A stretch of 64,000 bases of DNA from CAVTWS01 sp963732655 (GCA_963732655.1 CAVTAI010000005.1:992001-1056000), one strand, 5' to 3'; positions 32,850-41,387 are shown, counted from the stretch's first letter. Notes: generated from the sequence alone by a model not told the origin. Translations and numbers: made by a program.

Positions 32850-34511
32850 CTATCGCCAGAGCAGGCGCCGCATGGGGCGCAGGATCAGGTGGGCCTCGAC
32901 CACGCCCGTGCGGAAGGCGCTCACGACGTACACCGCGCCGCCGGCTCCGACGACCAGCGGTGCCATGAGCAGAGGAGGATTGTCGATCACGACCAGTTTC
33001 ACCGCGGCCATCGTGACGAAGGCGAGCGAGGCGGCGACGCCCAGCCGGGCGAGGGCGGCGCACGGCGACGGCAGCGCCGGAAGGCGCGGCGTGAGCTGTC
33101 GCCGCAGGAGCGCGAGCTCGATCCACGCCGCCAGCGCAGAACCCAACGCGGATCCGACGGCGCCGAGGCGGACGACACCCTCCTGCTCGCGCACCGATTC
33201 CGGGAGCCGACCGAACAGCCCGGGCACGTCGCCGAGGCCGAGCAGGTGACCGTTGTCGACGATCACCTGGTCGAACCGGAAGATCAGCAGCAGGGTGAAG
33301 GCGGCATCGCACGTGACCCGCACCAGCGCGATCCGGGCCGGTCCTCTGGTGTCGCCCAGAGCGAACGAGGCGCTCTGCAGCAGACGTGAGCTGGCGTTGG
33401 CGGGCAGCCCGATCGCGTAGGCGGCCAGGATGAACCACACCTGGACCGTGTTGTCGCTGCTGAACTCGCCTCCCTCGAGCAGCGCGCCGACGATGGCGTC
33501 GCCGGCGGCGAGGAACGCCACCGCCGAAAAGACGATGAAGAAGGCGATCCGGCGTTGGGCGCGCTCGACCCTCTCCGCGACGTCGTCGAGGTCGTCGACG
33601 ACGGCCGACAGGCCCGGGAGCGACGACGCCACGACGCTCATCGCGAAGAGGGCCAGCGGAAGCGTGAAGAGGATCTGGCCGTACCCGATGGCGGTGACGG
33701 AGCCCACGCTGACCAGTGAGACGAGCGTCAGGTCGACGAAGTTGGAGATCTGGGTGATGCCGCGCCCGGCGAGCGCCGGTGCGAATCGGCCGAGCACGTC
33801 ACGGACGGGGGCGAAACCGATGTCGAGGTTGGGTCGGAGGGCGGGAGCGACACGGCGCACCGCCGGCAGCTGGATCAGGAACTGAGCGACCCCGCCGACC
33901 AGCACCGCCCACGCCAATCCGCGGGCGATATCGCCGGCGGCCCAGCCGGCGACTCCGGCGGCGACCATGGCCACGATCTGGGTGAGATTCCAGATGACCG
34001 GCGCGGCGTACGGCAGGAAGAACCGGCGATGGCTGTTCAGAACTCCGAGGCACCAGGCCGACAGCACCAGGACGGCGGTGCCGGGCATCATGATGCGCAC
34101 CATCTCGACGGTCAGATCGTGCCGCGAGTCGCTGAAGCCGGGCGCGAGCAGGCTGGTGAGTGGCCCGGCGAGGGCCATGCCGATCAAGGCCAGCGCGGTG
34201 ACGAGCAGCCCGAGCAGCCCGAAGACGGCGCCCGCCGTCCGGTTGGCCGCCTGACGATCGCCGTCGGCCAACTGCCGGGCGTACACCGGGATGAACGAGG
34301 CCGAGAGGGCGCCCTCACCGAGGAGGTTCTGGATGAGGTTCGGGATCTTGACCGCCGCCCGGAACGCGTCGGCGGGTCCGCTGTCGCCCATGTAGAAGGC
34401 GAACACCTTCTCGCGAACGAGACCGACGATGCGCGAGAGAAAGATGCCGCTGGCCACGAGGACCGACCCGGAACGGGATCGGCGGGGGCGGCGCGGCGTC
34501 GGGGCGGGCAC
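32850..34511 (-). CDS. murJ: lipid II flippase MurJ
   Basis: 553 residues from GTG 34511, with about 14 membrane segments of the MVF/MATE fold. Family signatures: ASGIFLSRIVGLVREKVFA, DAFRAAVKIPNLIQNLLGEGALSASFIPVY, and later GIGLP-type NASSRLLQSASFALGDTRGP. The conserved Arg residues in helices 1 and 2 (SRIVGLVRE) match those needed for flipping. The frame is open to 34739, but that extension is the translated 33-bp repeat (RFAGRRCRPDA units). A -10 TAGCCT 7 nt before GTG 34511 places the transcript start there. It flips lipid II to the outer leaflet for PBP2/RodA. Confidence 0.92.
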   Translation of the reverse strand: MPAPTPRRPRRSRSGSVLVASGIFLSRIVGLVREKVFAFYMGDSGPADAFRAAVKIPNLIQNLLGEGALSASFIPVYARQLADGDRQAANRTAGAVFGLLGLLVTALALIGMALAGPLTSLLAPGFSDSRHDLTVEMVRIMMPGTAVLVLSAWCLGVLNSHRRFFLPYAAPVIWNLTQIVAMVAAGVAGWAAGDIARGLAWAVLVGGVAQFLIQLPAVRRVAPALRPNLDIGFAPVRDVLGRFAPALAGRGITQISNFVDLTLVSLVSVGSVTAIGYGQILFTLPLALFAMSVVASSLPGLSAVVDDLDDVAERVERAQRRIAFFIVFSAVAFLAAGDAIVGALLEGGEFSSDNTVQVWFILAAYAIGLPANASSRLLQSASFALGDTRGPARIALVRVTCDAAFTLLLIFRFDQVIVDNGHLLGLGDVPGLFGRLPESVREQEGVVRLGAVGSALGSALAAWIELALLRRQLTPRLPALPSPCAALARLGVAASLAFVTMAAVKLVVIDNPPLLMAPLVVGAGGAVYVVSAFRTGVVEAHLILRPMRRLLWR

Positions 34512-34516
34512 CGGCG

Positions 34517-34673
34517 GCAGGCTAACGGAGCGACGGGACGGGCACCGACGCCAGGCTAACGGAGCGTCGGGGCGGCACCGGCGCCCAGCGAATCGAGCGT
34601 CGGGGCGGCACCGGCGCCCAGCGAATCGAGGGTCGGGGCGGCACCGGCGCCCAGCGAATCGAGCGCTGACGTC
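34517..34673. repeat. 33-bp minisatellite between murJ and the MoxR gene, ~4.8 copies
   Basis: Units start at about 34517, 34550, 34583, 34616 and 34649 with a 33-bp period (34 for the first). The three distal units carry CCCAGCGAATCGAG and the two nearest murJ carry CAGGCTAACGGAG. The reverse complement of the latter contains TAGCCT, so the murJ -10 element is duplicated within the array. Confidence 0.85.
34519..34524 (-). promoter_or_regulatory. -10 element of murJ (leaderless type)
   Basis: TAGCCT on the minus strand, 7 nt, GTG 34511. A second copy lies 34 bp upstream in the repeat array. Confidence 0.5.
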
Positions 34674-34708
34674 CGGATAACGATTCCGGTCGACGGGAGC
34701 CGAGCCGA

Positions 34709-34714
34709 TACCCT
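34709..34714 (+). promoter_or_regulatory. -10 element of the MoxR ATPase gene (leaderless type)
   Basis: TACCCT, 8 nt, ATG 34723. Confidence 0.5.
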
Positions 34715-34722
34715 GCCTCCTC

Positions 34723-35613
34723 ATGACATCCCGTTTCACCGATGTGACCGAGGTGCGAGATTCGCTCCAGTCGGTCGATTACCTGTCCGATGACGGCATC
34801 GCCGGTGTCGTGTACCTGGCCGATCGCCTCGGCAAGCCGGTCCTGATCGAGGGACCAGCCGGTACGGGCAAGACGCAGCTGGCCAAGTCGGTGGCCGAGA
34901 TGACGGGGGCCCGGCTCATCCGGCTCCAGTGCTACGAAGGCCTCGACGAATCCAAGGCGCTCTACGAGTGGAACTACAAGAAGCAGCTGCTTCGCATCCA
35001 GGCCGAGCGCAACAACGACTCGGCGTGGAACGACATCGAAGAGGACATCTTCTCCCGTGACTTCCTGCTCACCCGCCCGTTGCTGGAGGCGATTTCAGCC
35101 CCCGACCCGGTGGTGCTGCTGATCGACGAGGTCGATCGCGTCGAGGTCGAGACCGAGGCCCTCCTCCTGGAGATCCTGTCCGAGTACCAGGTCTCGATCC
35201 CGGAGCTCGGCACCATCACGGCCACCCAGATCCCGCTGGTGTTCTTGACGTCCAACAACACTCGTGAGCTCTCTGAGGCCTTGAAGCGCCGCTGCCTCTA
35301 CCTCCACGTCGACTATCCGGACATGGAGCGCGAGAAGCAGATCGTGCTGACCAAGGTGCCCGACATCACCGAGAACCTGGCCGATCAGATCGCCCGCATC
35401 GTCCGGTCGATCCGCCAGCTCGAGCTCAAGAAGGCGCCGTCGGTGTCCGAGACGCTCGACTGGGCCCGCACCCTGATCCTCCTCGGCGTCCAGCAGATCG
35501 ACGCCGAGACGGCGGCCTCGACCGTCAACATCCTCCTGAAGTACCAGAGCGACATCGCCCGGGCGCTGAAGGAGTTCTCGACCAACGCCACCCAGACCTT
35601 CACGCCCTCGTGA
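34723..35613 (+). CDS. MoxR-family AAA+ ATPase
   Basis: 296 residues. Walker A GPAGTGKT at 44-51, Walker B VVLLIDEVDR near 128-137, sensor 1 LTSNNTRELSEALKRRC with the Arg finger, and a lid region (SVSETLDWARTL). CYEGLDESKALYEWNYKKQ is typical of the CoxD-like MoxR subgroup, which works with a VWA protein to insert metals or remodel partner complexes (family knowledge). The VWA gene lies 154 bp downstream. No carbon monoxide dehydrogenase genes are present, so the client is unknown. Confidence 0.9.
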   Translation: MTSRFTDVTEVRDSLQSVDYLSDDGIAGVVYLADRLGKPVLIEGPAGTGKTQLAKSVAEMTGARLIRLQCYEGLDESKALYEWNYKKQLLRIQAERNNDSAWNDIEEDIFSRDFLLTRPLLEAISAPDPVVLLIDEVDRVEVETEALLLEILSEYQVSIPELGTITATQIPLVFLTSNNTRELSEALKRRCLYLHVDYPDMEREKQIVLTKVPDITENLADQIARIVRSIRQLELKKAPSVSETLDWARTLILLGVQQIDAETAASTVNILLKYQSDIARALKEFSTNATQTFTPS

Positions 35614-35767
35614 TCGTCCTCACTCGCTCGCTGCGCCCGCTCTGTTCGGCCGAGTTCGATCGTGCCGGCTACGCCGGCGCCCATCGTTGCCGCTCGGGAC
35701 GGCAAAGCCGCACCGAGCAGACAGCGGGGCACGCCTCCGGACCCTGCGTGTCGCGGACGGTGGGATC

Positions 35768-37369
35768 GTGAGCGACGCCGTGGATTCCGCGGCCGCAGGG
35801 GCGGCGGGCGCGGGGGATACCGCGGCCGCAGGGGCGGCGGGCGCCGGGGATACCGCGGCCGCAGGGGCGGCGGGCGCCGTGGATTCCGCGGCGGAGGAGG
35901 TGCGGGCCTTGATGGCCAGTGCCGATCACTCGCCGCTGCTCGATCTGCTGTCGGGGTTCATCGTCGAGCTGCGAGCGGCCGGGTTGCCGGTGAGCCTCAC
36001 CGAGAACCTCGACGCCATGGAGGCGGTGCGCCACATCCCGATGGAGGACCGCCAGGCGTTCAAGTACGCGCTGGGGGCCACGCTGGTCAAGAACCACAGC
36101 CACTGGCGGGCTTTCGAGGTGGTGTTCGAGGTCTACTTCTCGATGCGGGGCGAGGAGTACCTCATCGACCTCGAGGCGGAGAACGGCCCGCTCGATGACG
36201 GCGAGGAGCCACCCGAGGGTCAGGAAGGTCGGCAGGGGGCCGGAGGGGGCGGCGGTGAGTCGCTGTCACCCGAGCAGCTGGCCGAGATGCTGTACCAGGC
36301 GCTCATGCGAGGCGACGAAGCCATGCTCCGGGCGCTGGCCCGGCAGGCGGTCAAGCGGTACGCCGGCATGGAACCGGGCCGGCCGGTCGGTGGCACGTAC
36401 TACCTGTATCGCACGCTGCGGAACCTCGACCTCGACGGCATGCTCGAGCGGCTGATGGACGATTCGCGCCAGCAGGCGCCGGCGCCGATGAGCGCGCTCG
36501 AGGAACGGCTCGAGAAGGACGAGTACGAGCACCGCATCGAGCAGCTCAAGAAGGAGATCGAGGCCGAGATCCGCCGCCGCCTCGTGGCCGACCGCGGTGC
36601 CGAGGCCATGGCCAAGACGTTGCGCAAGCCACTTCCCGAAGACGTCGAATTCATGCACGCCAGCCGGGAGGAGATGATCTCGCTCCGCAAGGCCATCTAT
36701 CCGCTGACCCGCAAGCTGGCCGTGCGCCTGGCCCGCAAGCGCCGCCACGGCCGCAAGGGCCCGCTCGACTTCCGCAACACGGTTCGGCACAGCCTCAGTT
36801 ATGGAGGGGTGCCGGCCGAGCCCAAGTTCAAGTACCCGAAGCCGTCGAAGCCCGAGATCTTCGTGGTGGCTGACATCTCGGGTTCGGTCGCCGCGTTCGC
36901 CCGGTTCACGCTGCATCTCGTGTACGCCATCTCGAACCAGTTCTCCCGGGTGCGGGCGTTCGTGTTCATCGACGGACTCGACGAGGTCACCTCGTACTTC
37001 GAGGGCGTCGAGGACATCGTCCATGCGATCCACCGGGTCAACACCGAGGCCGACGTGGTCTGGGTCGACGGCCACTCGGACTACGGCCACGCGTTCGGCG
37101 TCTTCTGGGAGCGTTACGGGAAAGATGTCGGGCCCAAGACCACCGTCATGATCTTGGGCGACGCCCGGAACAACTACCACGCCTCCCAGGCCTGGATCAT
37201 CAAGGAGATCCGCAAGAAGGCCCGCAACGTGTTCTGGCTCAACCCCGAGCCGCGTGCCTACTGGGACACCGGCGACTCCATCGTGGGTGACTACGGCGCC
37301 CACTGCGACGGCGTGTTCGAGGTGCGCAACCTCCGCCAGCTCGACTCCTTCGTCGACAACCTGGTCTGA
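35768..37369 (+). CDS. VWA-domain protein (CoxE-like), MoxR partner
   Basis: 533 residues from GTG 35768; the start is uncertain because the frame is open to 35687 and no promoter is clear. Residues 6-38 are three 11-residue Ala/Gly repeats of the TAAAGAAGAGD type, encoded by a 33-bp minisatellite. A helical region follows (DLLSGFIVELRAAGLPVSLTE), as in CoxE-like proteins, then an acidic/Gly linker (about 140-165). The VWA domain has MIDAS DISGS at about 369-373, FIDGLDEVTSYF and a late ILGDARNN. It would act with the MoxR ATPase as a chaperone-like pair. Confidence 0.85.
   Translation: MSDAVDSAAAGAAGAGDTAAAGAAGAGDTAAAGAAGAVDSAAEEVRALMASADHSPLLDLLSGFIVELRAAGLPVSLTENLDAMEAVRHIPMEDRQAFKYALGATLVKNHSHWRAFEVVFEVYFSMRGEEYLIDLEAENGPLDDGEEPPEGQEGRQGAGGGGGESLSPEQLAEMLYQALMRGDEAMLRALARQAVKRYAGMEPGRPVGGTYYLYRTLRNLDLDGMLERLMDDSRQQAPAPMSALEERLEKDEYEHRIEQLKKEIEAEIRRRLVADRGAEAMAKTLRKPLPEDVEFMHASREEMISLRKAIYPLTRKLAVRLARKRRHGRKGPLDFRNTVRHSLSYGGVPAEPKFKYPKPSKPEIFVVADISGSVAAFARFTLHLVYAISNQFSRVRAFVFIDGLDEVTSYFEGVEDIVHAIHRVNTEADVVWVDGHSDYGHAFGVFWERYGKDVGPKTTVMILGDARNNYHASQAWIIKEIRKKARNVFWLNPEPRAYWDTGDSIVGDYGAHCDGVFEVRNLRQLDSFVDNLV
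35783..35894 (+). repeat. 33-bp in-frame minisatellite in the VWA gene
   Basis: Units at 35783, 35816 and 35849 are nearly identical, followed by a partial fourth. Each contains GCGGCCGC and encodes 11 residues. The unit length is a multiple of three, so copy-number change keeps the frame. Confidence 0.85.
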
Positions 37370-37412
37370 ACCCGGCCCGGGTGCAGGTCGCTTCGATCTC
37401 GACTCACCGGCG

Positions 37413-38102
37413 TCAGAGGTCGAGCACCCCGCGGAGGATGCTGACACCGCTGTGGACGGGTTGCCCGTCGGCGGGTTCGATCGACACGTCGACGACCGGG
37501 AATCCGGCGGGGTCGATGCCGGCGGGTAGCACGTATTCGCCGTCGCCGTGGGCGGCTCCGAGGGAGTACATGCCCCTCACGTCCGCGTCGATGATCCAGA
37601 CCTCGTAGTAGCCGTCGATATCGGGCAGCTCAGGGAGATCGAGCCGCACGGTCAGGCGGCCGTCGTCGTCGATCAGGGTGGCGTCGGCGTCGAGCCCGGC
37701 ACCCCGGGGGTCGAGCCCATCGTTGGTGAGCGGGGCGGCCGCCAGTTCCTGCTGGGCGTCGTCGGGGTCGGCCAGCGCCACGACACCGACGATCACGGCG
37801 ACGGCAGCGGCTGCGGCGGCCACGAAGGGCCACAGCCGGCCTCGAAGCTGGGCTCCGCCTGGCGTGGCCCGAGTGAGTGGCACCACTGTGCCCGGCGCCG
37901 AAGGCTCGGCGTCGTCGGGGGTATGGACACCGAGTTCGGCGTCGTGGGAGGTTTGGACACCGAGTTCGGCGGCGATGGCCGGCCACAGGTCAGCCGGCGG
38001 CTCCAGCGGCTGGACCCGGTCACGCCGGGTCCCCCGCATCAGCTCCGCATAGCGGTTCACATCGGTGCCGGTCAGGCCGTCGGGGAGATCGTCGTCAACC
38101 AT
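37413..38102 (-). CDS. rskA: anti-sigma-K factor RskA-like
   Basis: 229 residues. The cytoplasmic N-terminus (1-85) contains an anti-sigma-like segment (VNRYAELMRG, PPADLWPAIAAELG) and a duplicated ELGVxTxxDAE motif. One membrane helix spans about 91-110 (FVAAAAAAVAVIVGVVAL). The extracytoplasmic domain has the RskA C-terminal pattern (LTVRLDLPELPDIDGYYEVWIID, HSGVSILRG). It sequesters the sigma factor whose gene overlaps it by 8 bp and is presumably released by regulated proteolysis. There is no canonical zinc-binding HxxxCxxC motif. Confidence 0.88.
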   Translation of the reverse strand: MVDDDLPDGLTGTDVNRYAELMRGTRRDRVQPLEPPADLWPAIAAELGVQTSHDAELGVHTPDDAEPSAPGTVVPLTRATPGGAQLRGRLWPFVAAAAAAVAVIVGVVALADPDDAQQELAAAPLTNDGLDPRGAGLDADATLIDDDGRLTVRLDLPELPDIDGYYEVWIIDADVRGMYSLGAAHGDGEYVLPAGIDPAGFPVVDVSIEPADGQPVHSGVSILRGVLDL

Positions 38103-38733
38103 GGCGGGGCTCCAAGTGGCGGCGAAGGCGCTCCAGGGAGCGTCGGTAGTCGCTCTTGACCGTACCGAGCGGCAGACCGCACCGCTCAGCGATCTGGCTC
38201 AACGGCAGATCGTCGTAGAACGCAAGCTCCAGCACTCGGCGCGGTCGTTCGGGAAGGGACTCGAGGACCTCGGCGACGAGGAGTTGATCGGCGAGCCGAT
38301 CGACGGCGTCGGCGCCGGCCGGGATCAGCTCCGCCACGTCATCGGCCCGCACGCCATCGGCGATCGCCGGCCGGCGCTGCTGGCGGCGCAGCGTGTCGAT
38401 CACCTTGTTACGGGCGATGGCCACGAGCCATGAGGCGAGGGCGGCACGAGTCGGATCGAACCGGTGCCGATTCTTCCAGGCGGCGACGAACGTGTCCTGC
38501 GTGGCCTCGCGGGCGTCAGCCTCGCCGAGAGAGCGTCGGGCCAGACCGAAGACCAAACCACCGTGCCGCTCGTACACCTCCCGGACGACGGCAGGGTCGT
38601 CGCTGCCGGCGAATCGGGATTCGAGCGAGTCGACCTCGTCGAGCGGGAACGGGCTCACAACGAGCGGACCATACCAAGGCAAACGATCATCTCGGGGATC
38701 GGGTCGGCTGACCGGAGCGAGGGTGGTGGTCAC
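38095..38733 (-). CDS. sigK: ECF sigma factor, SigK-like
   Basis: 212 residues from GTG 38733. Sigma-2 region: VYERHGGLVFGLARRSLGEADAREATQDTF, ATRAALASWLVAIARNKVIDTLRR-type. Sigma-4 region: LPERPRRVLELAFYDDLPLSQIAERCGLPLGTVKSDYRR with a clear helix-turn-helix. It is coupled to rskA by an 8-bp overlap. With a fasciclin-domain lipoprotein gene directly upstream it mirrors the M. tuberculosis SigK-RskA system, whose main targets are the fasciclin proteins MPT70/MPT83 (known). A 17-bp hairpin separates it from the fasciclin gene. Confidence 0.9.
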   Translation of the reverse strand: MTTTLAPVSRPDPRDDRLPWYGPLVVSPFPLDEVDSLESRFAGSDDPAVVREVYERHGGLVFGLARRSLGEADAREATQDTFVAAWKNRHRFDPTRAALASWLVAIARNKVIDTLRRQQRRPAIADGVRADDVAELIPAGADAVDRLADQLLVAEVLESLPERPRRVLELAFYDDLPLSQIAERCGLPLGTVKSDYRRSLERLRRHLEPRHG

Positions 38734-38769
38734 AACAGGAGTCCAGGCATCGGGAGGGAGGGGAAGTGA

Positions 38770-38815
38770 CCAGGGTCCGGCCGGCGGGCGGGAGGGTTCG
38801 CCGGCCGGACCCTGG
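38770..38815 (-). terminator. 17-bp perfect hairpin after the fasciclin gene
   Basis: CCAGGGTCCGGCCGGCG (38770-38786) and its exact complement (38799-38815) with a 12-nt loop. It lies just downstream of the fasciclin stop and upstream of sigK on the same strand, and is the strongest hairpin I found in the window. Confidence 0.75.
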
Positions 38816-38827
38816 CCGATCTCAACA

Positions 38828-39886
38828 TCAGCCCTGCGGGGGGAGCAGGACTGAGTCGATCACATGGATGACGCCATTGCTGGCCGCGATGTCGGTCGCC
38901 ACCACGTTGGCGACACCTCCGTTGGCGTCCGTCAGCGTCACGGCATCACCCGAGACGCCCACGGTGACCGTTGCGCCGTTGACGGTGGCGACGTCCTGGC
39001 CGTCGAGACCGACGACGTCCGCCGCCGGCACGTTCCCCGGGACCACGTGGTACGTGAGCACGGCCGTGAGCAGTTCGGTGTCGGCCAGGAGCTCGTCCGC
39101 GGTGAGCCCAAGGGCCTCGAGCAACGCAGCGAAGGCGTCCTCGGTGGGTGCGAACACGGTGAAGGGTCCATCGCCCTTGAGCGTCTCGACCAGTCCGGCC
39201 GCCTCGACGGCGGCGACGAGCGTCGGGAACTCACCGGCGGCCACGGCCGTGTCGACGATGTCGGCGGCCTCGGCTGCTCCGTCGCCCTCACTCGCACCGT
39301 CCTGGGGCGGGAGGATGACGGCGTCGATCACGTGGATGACGCCGTTGCTGGCGGCGATGTCGGTGGTGACGACGTTGGCCACGCCGCCGTTGGCATCGGT
39401 GATGGTGACGGCGTTGCCGTCGACGCCCACGGTGAACGAGGCGCCGTTGACGGTCTCGACCTCTTGGCCGTCGAGGCCGAGTACGTCGGCCGCGGGCACG
39501 TTGCCGGCCACGACGTGGTAGGTGAGCACCGATGTGAGCAGCTCGGTATCGGCCAGCAGCTCGTCGGCCGTCAGGCCGAGGGTGTCGAGCAGGGCGGCGA
39601 AGGCGTCCTCGGTCGGGGCGAACACGGTGAAGGGGCCGTCGCCCTTGAGGGTCTCGACGAGCCCGGCGGCCTCGACCGCAGCGACCAGCGTCGGGAATTC
39701 ACCGGCGGCCACGGCCGTGTCGACGATGTCGGCGGCGTCGTCCATGGGCGTGGTGGTGGTCTCCTCGCCGGTCGCGGTGGCCACCGCGGTGGTGGTGGTA
39801 TCGGCCGTGTCGTCGTCGTCGCCGCATGCGGCGGCGACGAGCGACAACGAAAGGACCAGGGTTAGGAACACCGGGGTACGGCGCAT
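38828..39886 (-). CDS. lipoprotein with two fasciclin (FAS1) domains
   Basis: 352 residues from ATG 39886. The upstream ATG 39892 abuts the AAGAGGAG ribosome-binding site with no spacing; the second ATG has 6 nt. Signal peptide MRRTPVFLTLVLSLSLVAAAC with lipobox Cys21, then an acidic/Thr linker (GDDDDTADTTTT). Two FAS1 domains (about 48-190 and 205-350) are almost identical: both contain AAGEFPTLVAAVEAAGLVET, DGPFTVFAPTEDAFAALL, YHVV(A/P)GNVPAADV and DIAASNGVIHVID. It is probably an adhesion or surface protein. Linkage to sigK-rskA suggests it belongs to the SigK regulon. Confidence 0.93.
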   Translation of the reverse strand: MRRTPVFLTLVLSLSLVAAACGDDDDTADTTTTAVATATGEETTTTPMDDAADIVDTAVAAGEFPTLVAAVEAAGLVETLKGDGPFTVFAPTEDAFAALLDTLGLTADELLADTELLTSVLTYHVVAGNVPAADVLGLDGQEVETVNGASFTVGVDGNAVTITDANGGVANVVTTDIAASNGVIHVIDAVILPPQDGASEGDGAAEAADIVDTAVAAGEFPTLVAAVEAAGLVETLKGDGPFTVFAPTEDAFAALLEALGLTADELLADTELLTAVLTYHVVPGNVPAADVVGLDGQDVATVNGATVTVGVSGDAVTLTDANGGVANVVATDIAASNGVIHVIDSVLLPPQG

Positions 39887-39917
39887 CTGCATCTCCTCTT
39901 GTTGGGGTGTGCAGCTG

Positions 39918-39945
39918 GATACGCCGAGTTGACCGCTCCCGGATG
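39918..39945 (-). promoter_or_regulatory. candidate ECF (SigK-type) promoter of the fasciclin gene
   Basis: On the minus strand CATCC, a 17-bp spacer, CGTATC. This resembles the mycobacterial SigK consensus (CCATCC-N16/17-CCGAAT, from memory) in the -35 part. It lies 26 nt before the ribosome-binding site of the fasciclin gene. Confidence 0.35.
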
Positions 39946-39967
39946 CGGCCCTCGTCCGATTTGACCC

Positions 39968-41314
39968 TCAGCCCCGCAGGAGCTCGGCCACCCGAAAGGC
40001 CAGGTCGATCGACTGGCGACCGTTCAGTCGAGGATCGCAGATGGTCTCGTACCGGGCCATGAGGTCGGAGTCGGAGATCTGGTCTCCACCGCCGAGACAT
40101 TCGGTCACGTTGTCACCGGTGAGCTCCACGTGCACGCCACCGGGCCACGTTCCGGCCTGGTGGTGCGCTCTGAAAAAGATGGAGATCTCGTCGAGGATGG
40201 CATCGAAGTGGCGCGTCTTCTGACCACCCTCGGCCGTGAACGTGTTGCCGTGCATCGGGTCGCAGACCCAGACGACGGGGTGCCCGGCGGCGGCGACGGC
40301 CTCGAACAGGGGAGCGAGCACCTTTTCGGCTTTGGTGGCGCCCATGCGGGTGATGAGGCTCAGACGGCCGGGGACGCGGTCGGGGTTGAGCACCTCACAC
40401 AGCTGGAGGATGTCGTCGACCGACACCGTGGGGCCGATCTTGCAGCCCAGTGGATTGCTGACCCCACGAAGGAACTCAAGGTGGGCTCCGTCGAGTTGGC
40501 GGGTTCGTTCGCCGATCCAGAGCATGTGGGCCGAGCAGTCGTACCAGTCGCCGGAGATGGAATCCCGCCGGGTGAGCGGCTCCTCGTAGTCGAGGATCAG
40601 CGCTTCGTGACTGGTGAAGAAATCGACCTGGTTGAGCTCGGCCCGGCTCTCGGTGTCGATGCCGCAGGCCCGCATGAAGTTGAGCGCCCGGTCGATCTCG
40701 ACGGCCAACTGGTCGTAGCGGCGACCCTCGGGCGAAGACGCCACGAACTCTTGGTTCCATGCGTGGACTCGGGTCAGGTCGGCATAGCCGCCCTTCGTGA
40801 AGGCCCGCAGGAGGTTCAACGTCGCGGTGCTCTGGTGATACGCCGACAGCAGTCGACCCGGATCGGCGATCCGTTCGGTGGGGGAGAAACCGACGTCGTT
40901 GACCATGTGGCCGCGGAACGACGGCAGCTCGATCTCGTCGATGGTCTCGGTCGGCGCAGACCGCGGCTTGGCGAACTGCCCGGCGATCCGCCCGACCTTC
41001 ACGACCGGGACCCCGGCCGAGTAGGTGAGGATGACGGCCATCTGCAAGATGACCTTCAACTTGTCGCGGAGGGAATCGGTCGACGTGTCGAAGGACTCGG
41101 CACAATCGCCGGCCTGGAGCAGGAACGCCTCGCCAGCGGCGACATCGGCCAGCCGGGCGGTCAGCAGCCGTGCCTCGCCCGCGAACACGAGCGGTGGCAT
41201 GACCGACATGGTCTTGGTGACGCGCTCGAGCTCGGCGGTGTCAGGCCAGTCGGGTTGCTGGGCGGCGTGGCGCATGCGCCAGGAGCCGGGATGCCAGTTG
41301 GGGGCGTCAGCCAT
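39968..41314 (-). CDS. aroG: class II 3-deoxy-7-phosphoheptulonate synthase
   Basis: 448 residues. Typical class II (plant/mycobacterial type) segments: WRMRHAAQQPDWPD at the N-terminus, LLQAGDCAESF with the metal Cys, VVKVGRIAGQFAKPRS, RGHMVNDVGFSP, DFFTSHEALILDYEEPLTR, SNPLGCKIGPTVSVDD, CDPMHGNT and VHVELTGDNVTECLGG. The enzyme condenses PEP and erythrose-4-phosphate, the first step of the shikimate pathway. A TATAGCCT -10 element lies about 66 nt upstream, so this gene has a leader. It is transcribed in the same direction as the sigma gene, 180 bp downstream of it. Confidence 0.96.
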   Translation of the reverse strand: MADAPNWHPGSWRMRHAAQQPDWPDTAELERVTKTMSVMPPLVFAGEARLLTARLADVAAGEAFLLQAGDCAESFDTSTDSLRDKLKVILQMAVILTYSAGVPVVKVGRIAGQFAKPRSAPTETIDEIELPSFRGHMVNDVGFSPTERIADPGRLLSAYHQSTATLNLLRAFTKGGYADLTRVHAWNQEFVASSPEGRRYDQLAVEIDRALNFMRACGIDTESRAELNQVDFFTSHEALILDYEEPLTRRDSISGDWYDCSAHMLWIGERTRQLDGAHLEFLRGVSNPLGCKIGPTVSVDDILQLCEVLNPDRVPGRLSLITRMGATKAEKVLAPLFEAVAAAGHPVVWVCDPMHGNTFTAEGGQKTRHFDAILDEISIFFRAHHQAGTWPGGVHVELTGDNVTECLGGGDQISDSDLMARYETICDPRLNGRQSIDLAFRVAELLRG

Positions 41315-41379
41315 GGGGGAGGGAGCTCCGGGTGGGCGAATCGAATGGGGCGACCGTTGCCGGTACGGCCCGGGACCTC

Positions 41380-41387
41380 AGGCTATA
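41380..41387 (-). promoter_or_regulatory. -10 element of DAHP synthase gene
   Basis: TATAGCCT on the minus strand about 66 nt before ATG 41314. No convincing -35. Confidence 0.35.

Noticed and set aside
34517..34673. Possible CRISPR or N-terminal extension of MurJ (RFAGRRCRPDA repeats)
   Set aside because: No spacers. The -10 element 7 nt before GTG 34511 and the start of MurJ similarity place the array upstream of the coding region.
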